From Hirundichthys speculiger (Eukaryota > Chordata > Actinopteri > Beloniformes > Exocoetidae): a stretch of 64,000 bases of DNA. Shown in pieces: positions 60,834-64,000 of the stretch (positions are counted from its first letter, which is position 1; each line of letters starts with the position of its first letter). The stretch is taken from contig JAGFBZ010002260.1 of assembly GCA_018398805.1 (NCBI GenBank), forward strand, positions 682,001 through 746,000, given 5' to 3'. The translations under genes and the position numbers were made by a program. The notes under the pieces are model-generated. The model saw only the letters and a program-made list of their open reading frames with translations. It was not told the DNA's origin and did no database searches.

Positions 60834-63800
60834 CATCCAAGACTTCTGACTCTTTTATTCTCCAACCATGGATGTACCTCACAGTTCAGTGAAGCTTGTA
60901 TAGACTCATTGCTCTTCGTCTATAAGTGAAGATACATTTGCAAATCATTGGCAAAAGGGTGAAAAGCAATGATTCCCATGGACATAATGTTATTGATAAT
61001 CATGTGTTCTGTTGCAGCATCATATGACTCACTTATAATTGAAATAATGGGCACACATACAAAAAAAAAAAAGATTGTCTTCACGTGTCTGCAATCAGTG
61101 TCTGCACGTGCCTGTAGTATTTATGTCACTAAAAACTGGGTTAAATTGGTGTTGGTCAACATCTATTTATTGCCATCTCAGATGGGATATAGGTACCAGC
61201 TGCCTAGCTTTTGCTCACATTTCACCACCTCCCTGCCTTTAGACTCTCAAGTATCATTTGGATATCAGAAGAGCATTAGAGCACGTGAGGTTTCCATACG
61301 GGGCGACTGACGTCTCTACAGTTGGAAAAACAGCCGATACAGCCTTCCAATCAATGATGTCTTAATGAACAACAAAAAGGAATAGATTCGAAAGAAGTGA
61401 TATCAAGATACATGTTAATTTAAATGAACGTCATGCAGTTGTAACGTCAGTAGAGATGACGGACAACGGTCCCCGCTTCTCAAGTTTCCAGTTTCATGAA
61501 AAACACTTGCTTTGCCAGCTATTTACCCGACTCACAGCTCACTGCGCGGCTGGCACAGCCTCCTGCAGCTTCCCAGCCAAGGGAAATCCACAGTACAGGT
61601 TCGGGAAAATCCCCTTTTTAAGAGTGTGTGTAGGTAAGCTGTAAGGTCTAAAAATTAAAGTTTCCTTTTTTTTTTTTTTTTTTTTTTTTGTCAAAATTCA
61701 GTTTAGATTGATTCTGCTTGTTGGTTTCCAGCTTCGCGGCTTGTAATACCCCTCTGCCTCTCAGATTGGTCCAGGGCCAAAAACACTGAGAGCACAAGCG
61801 TCAGTTCACAGTTGAGAGTCCTGCACAGACCAGATCTCTGAGCAGGCTGTTTACATCCTGTTTACAAATGAAATTCAAGTCAAAAACGTCGGCTTCAGTT
61901 AAAAACAAACAAAACAACAAAACTAAAAAAACGTGGTATTAAATTGCACAATGTCTTTTCTCATTTGACTCTCTCTTATTTCTGAGAAATACAATATATG
62001 TGTTGGAAAATGCACTTTTTCCATCGTAAACCACAGTTTAGGGCTGTTTGTCCATCTGTCCACCGTCATCTGTAGCTCCATCCAGCTCTGTCATGAGCTC
62101 TTATTCCACAATATGTGTCAGTTTTATCCAAACTAGAAAACAGCCCGTCCTCATCTGGCATCAGGAGCAAATCTATGATCCACAGAGCAGAAGTCATACG
62201 GAAAAAGTTTTAGTTTTCTTACTGTAAACAAGATTGAATGGTTTTGTTTCCAAGTCAGTCTCAACTTAATATCACAAATAAAATGTCAATTAGATAATGA
62301 ACAGTTTTTAATTTAAATGAAATGTTAACTAATTATTTATGCTAATAAAATAAAATGAATTATACCAAAAGTTACTAAAATGCAAAGTCCGTATAAGGTT
62401 GTTGATGTGGAAGGTCTGCTGTACATAAAATCAGTCAGTTCCCTCTTTGAGTAAACTGGAATAGTTTCTAACAGAAAGAAATTAACTTCAGATCTGCTTC
62501 CTTCTTCATGTTTCATCTAAAAATACAAATGTGATTCCTGCAAAAAGGGTTTTTTTTTTCTTGAAGCGGTATAAGTTCTTAAAATCTTTCACAAAGACAA
62601 TAAATAACATTCTCTCTGCACGGAAATACACTTCTCAAAGGTGTGTCAGTATGTCATTTTGTTTCCTGACAAAGGCCAGGCTGAAGAGTTACCGTGCGGT
62701 TTTTCTGCCGTTCTGACCTGACGTGACTCTGCTCCAGTTGTTTTCTTAGTTAGATTTTTTTTTTTTTTTTTTGACTCCGGCTCCACGTCGGGTTTTAGCT
62801 GCAGCCCGCCACAGAAAGAGAGAGCAGGTTCAGAAAGCTGGAAGCATGCACTCTTCAAGTATTTGAATTATGCCATTGACGTCAGCACAGTCATAAAGTA
62901 GACGGCTGCCCTTCCCCTGAAGTATTCCCTTGCCAGCGGGCCCGTTCAGCTCTCTGCAGATGGATCCAGACGCTCTCTGCTTCACAGACGGGCCATTTTG
63001 TTTGGCTATTTGTGAAGCTTTTTGGACTCAAAAACCCCACCACTTCTGTGCCCCCTTTTTGTATGACAACACGAAAAGCTGTCTTTTCCAAAATCAACTC
63101 AATGACAAATCAGCCCCCCCAGATTGTCACCCATCAAAGAAGAAAAACAACCAGCGAGTCACGCTTTGGTGATCATTATTCTACTGTGATTTGACTGATT
63201 TATTTATTTAGCATTTACCAGTTAGGATCCACATAGCTTTGTTTTTTTTTTTTAAATCATTATGAGGCCTCGATTGTCACATGCCTGTTCAGCTAAGTCC
63301 TCAATTAAAGCTTGATCCAATCAGGATTTGTTCATTCGCTAATATGAACAAACACAATCAATCTTGTCCTGCCTTGTTCACCGATTCCAGAAATATTTAT
63401 AAGCTCCATTTGATTCTGTCATGTTAACTTTGGAGACGTGCGCTTTGAATGAAAACGAGCTGCCTTGCATTGCCACATGTATCACGCTCACCTATCATGA
63501 GGAAGCCTGCTGTCTGAGGTCATTTGAGGTTGGATCCAGCTGCTCTTCATCCGTTAGCGGAGACAGTGATCCATGGCCGCTGCATGCAAGCCTCTCTGCT
63601 GCCTTCCCTGCCCTGCTCATCAGCTTCACTCTTCCCCTGGCTTGGTTTCAGGGCTTACACGCCAAATCGAGTTAAGATTATGGTAATAACAGGGTCTTTT
63701 TTTTTTTTGTGACATTTCTGGAAATGTCTCAGGACTAAAATTATGCCCCGCTCAACCTCAGTGAAAGTGTATTCAGGGGTCAGATAAAGATGAGCAAATG

Positions 63801-64000
63801 AAGCTCCGGCTCTGCTTTCGGGCGCTGTCATCTCACTGAGCCCGTTTACTTCTTCAGCAGCAGAAATGAGACCCACAAATAAGAAATCTCAGAGAAACTG
63901 GTGTCATTGAAAAAAAAACAAATCGGAACTATTGGGCCTGAGAGAACAGCTTGGGTAGCATTCATTCATTATTCAAACAACATGGACTATTGAAGATTAA
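60834..64000. other. Last part of the long pde4b intron, no exon recognised
   Basis: The next coding exon, expected to begin the UCR2 block E-E-x-Y-Q-K-L, was not found. A poly-T run lies at about 61663-61689. The region 62850-63670 has balanced composition and one CRE octamer. Confidence 0.45.
62877..62884. promoter_or_regulatory. Perfect cAMP response element octamer
   Basis: TGACGTCA lies 28 kb into the intron that, in other PDE4 genes, carries a cAMP-inducible short-isoform promoter. An open frame begins with ATG at 62960, but its peptide (MDPDALCFTDGPFCL) does not resemble known PDE4 short-form starts. Confidence 0.4.

Noticed and set aside
60362..60865. 167-codon - strand open frame
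   Set aside because: It is the antisense shadow of a hAT transposase C-terminal remnant and element end on the + strand.
62960..63172. Frame starting MDPDALCF downstream of a CRE, considered as a PDE4 short-isoform first exon
   Set aside because: The peptide lacks the expected MKE start and CLFA end, and no phase-compatible donor was seen.

Overview
The window looks like teleost fish genomic DNA, most likely from a spiny-rayed (percomorph) fish. The evidence is spliced vertebrate-type coding exons with GT/AG borders, very low coding density, many CA/GT microsatellites, and repeats I recognise as typical of fish: a Rex3/RTE LINE remnant, L2-type LINE 3' pieces, many hAT-type elements and palindromic MITEs. 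There are no operons, ribosome binding sites, rRNA or tRNA genes, or CRISPR arrays that I can see.

The only gene I can support is a cAMP-specific 3',5'-cyclic-nucleotide phosphodiesterase of the PDE4 family on the + strand, best matching PDE4B. Four consecutive internal exons are visible: 31137-31331, 32287-32323, 32655-32725 and 34752-34804. They join in phase and encode UCR1 and the start of the linker LR1. The UCR2, catalytic and isoform-specific first exons were not found. The first 31 kb is therefore probably a 5' intron or upstream region of the gene. The last 29 kb is an intron which, in PDE4 genes, lies before the UCR2 exons and commonly holds the promoter of short isoforms. Three perfect CRE octamers lie in the last two introns.

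The rest is intronic or intergenic sequence carrying a layered repeat landscape. From left to right: an L2-type tail (about 1.7-2.0 kb); a small terminal-inverted-repeat element (2981-3361); a TA-flanked Tc1-like MITE (3508-3874); a hAT element with a perfect 8-bp target duplication (9324-10043); an element with a 9-bp duplication (24458-25242); a BED-finger hAT remnant containing a MITE (25687 to about 27140); an L2-type LINE end (about 29.3-29.9 kb); a truncated hAT copy (about 37.39-38.31 kb); a 1.4-kb inverted repeat built from a THAP-finger transposon, with a MITE in one arm (43757-45172); a three-level nest of elements (47044-49410); a Rex3 remnant (58725-59390); and a second BED-finger hAT (59731-60825) with another element nested in it.

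The most informative observation is that several insertions can be proved from the window alone. The target site is duplicated around the element, and an unoccupied copy of the same site occurs either in the opposite arm of the inverted repeat or in the paralogous repeat 12 kb away. I do not see a clearly new biological system. The best leads are the THAP inverted repeat, the nested elements with internal empty-site controls, and the CRE-bearing introns of the PDE4 gene.
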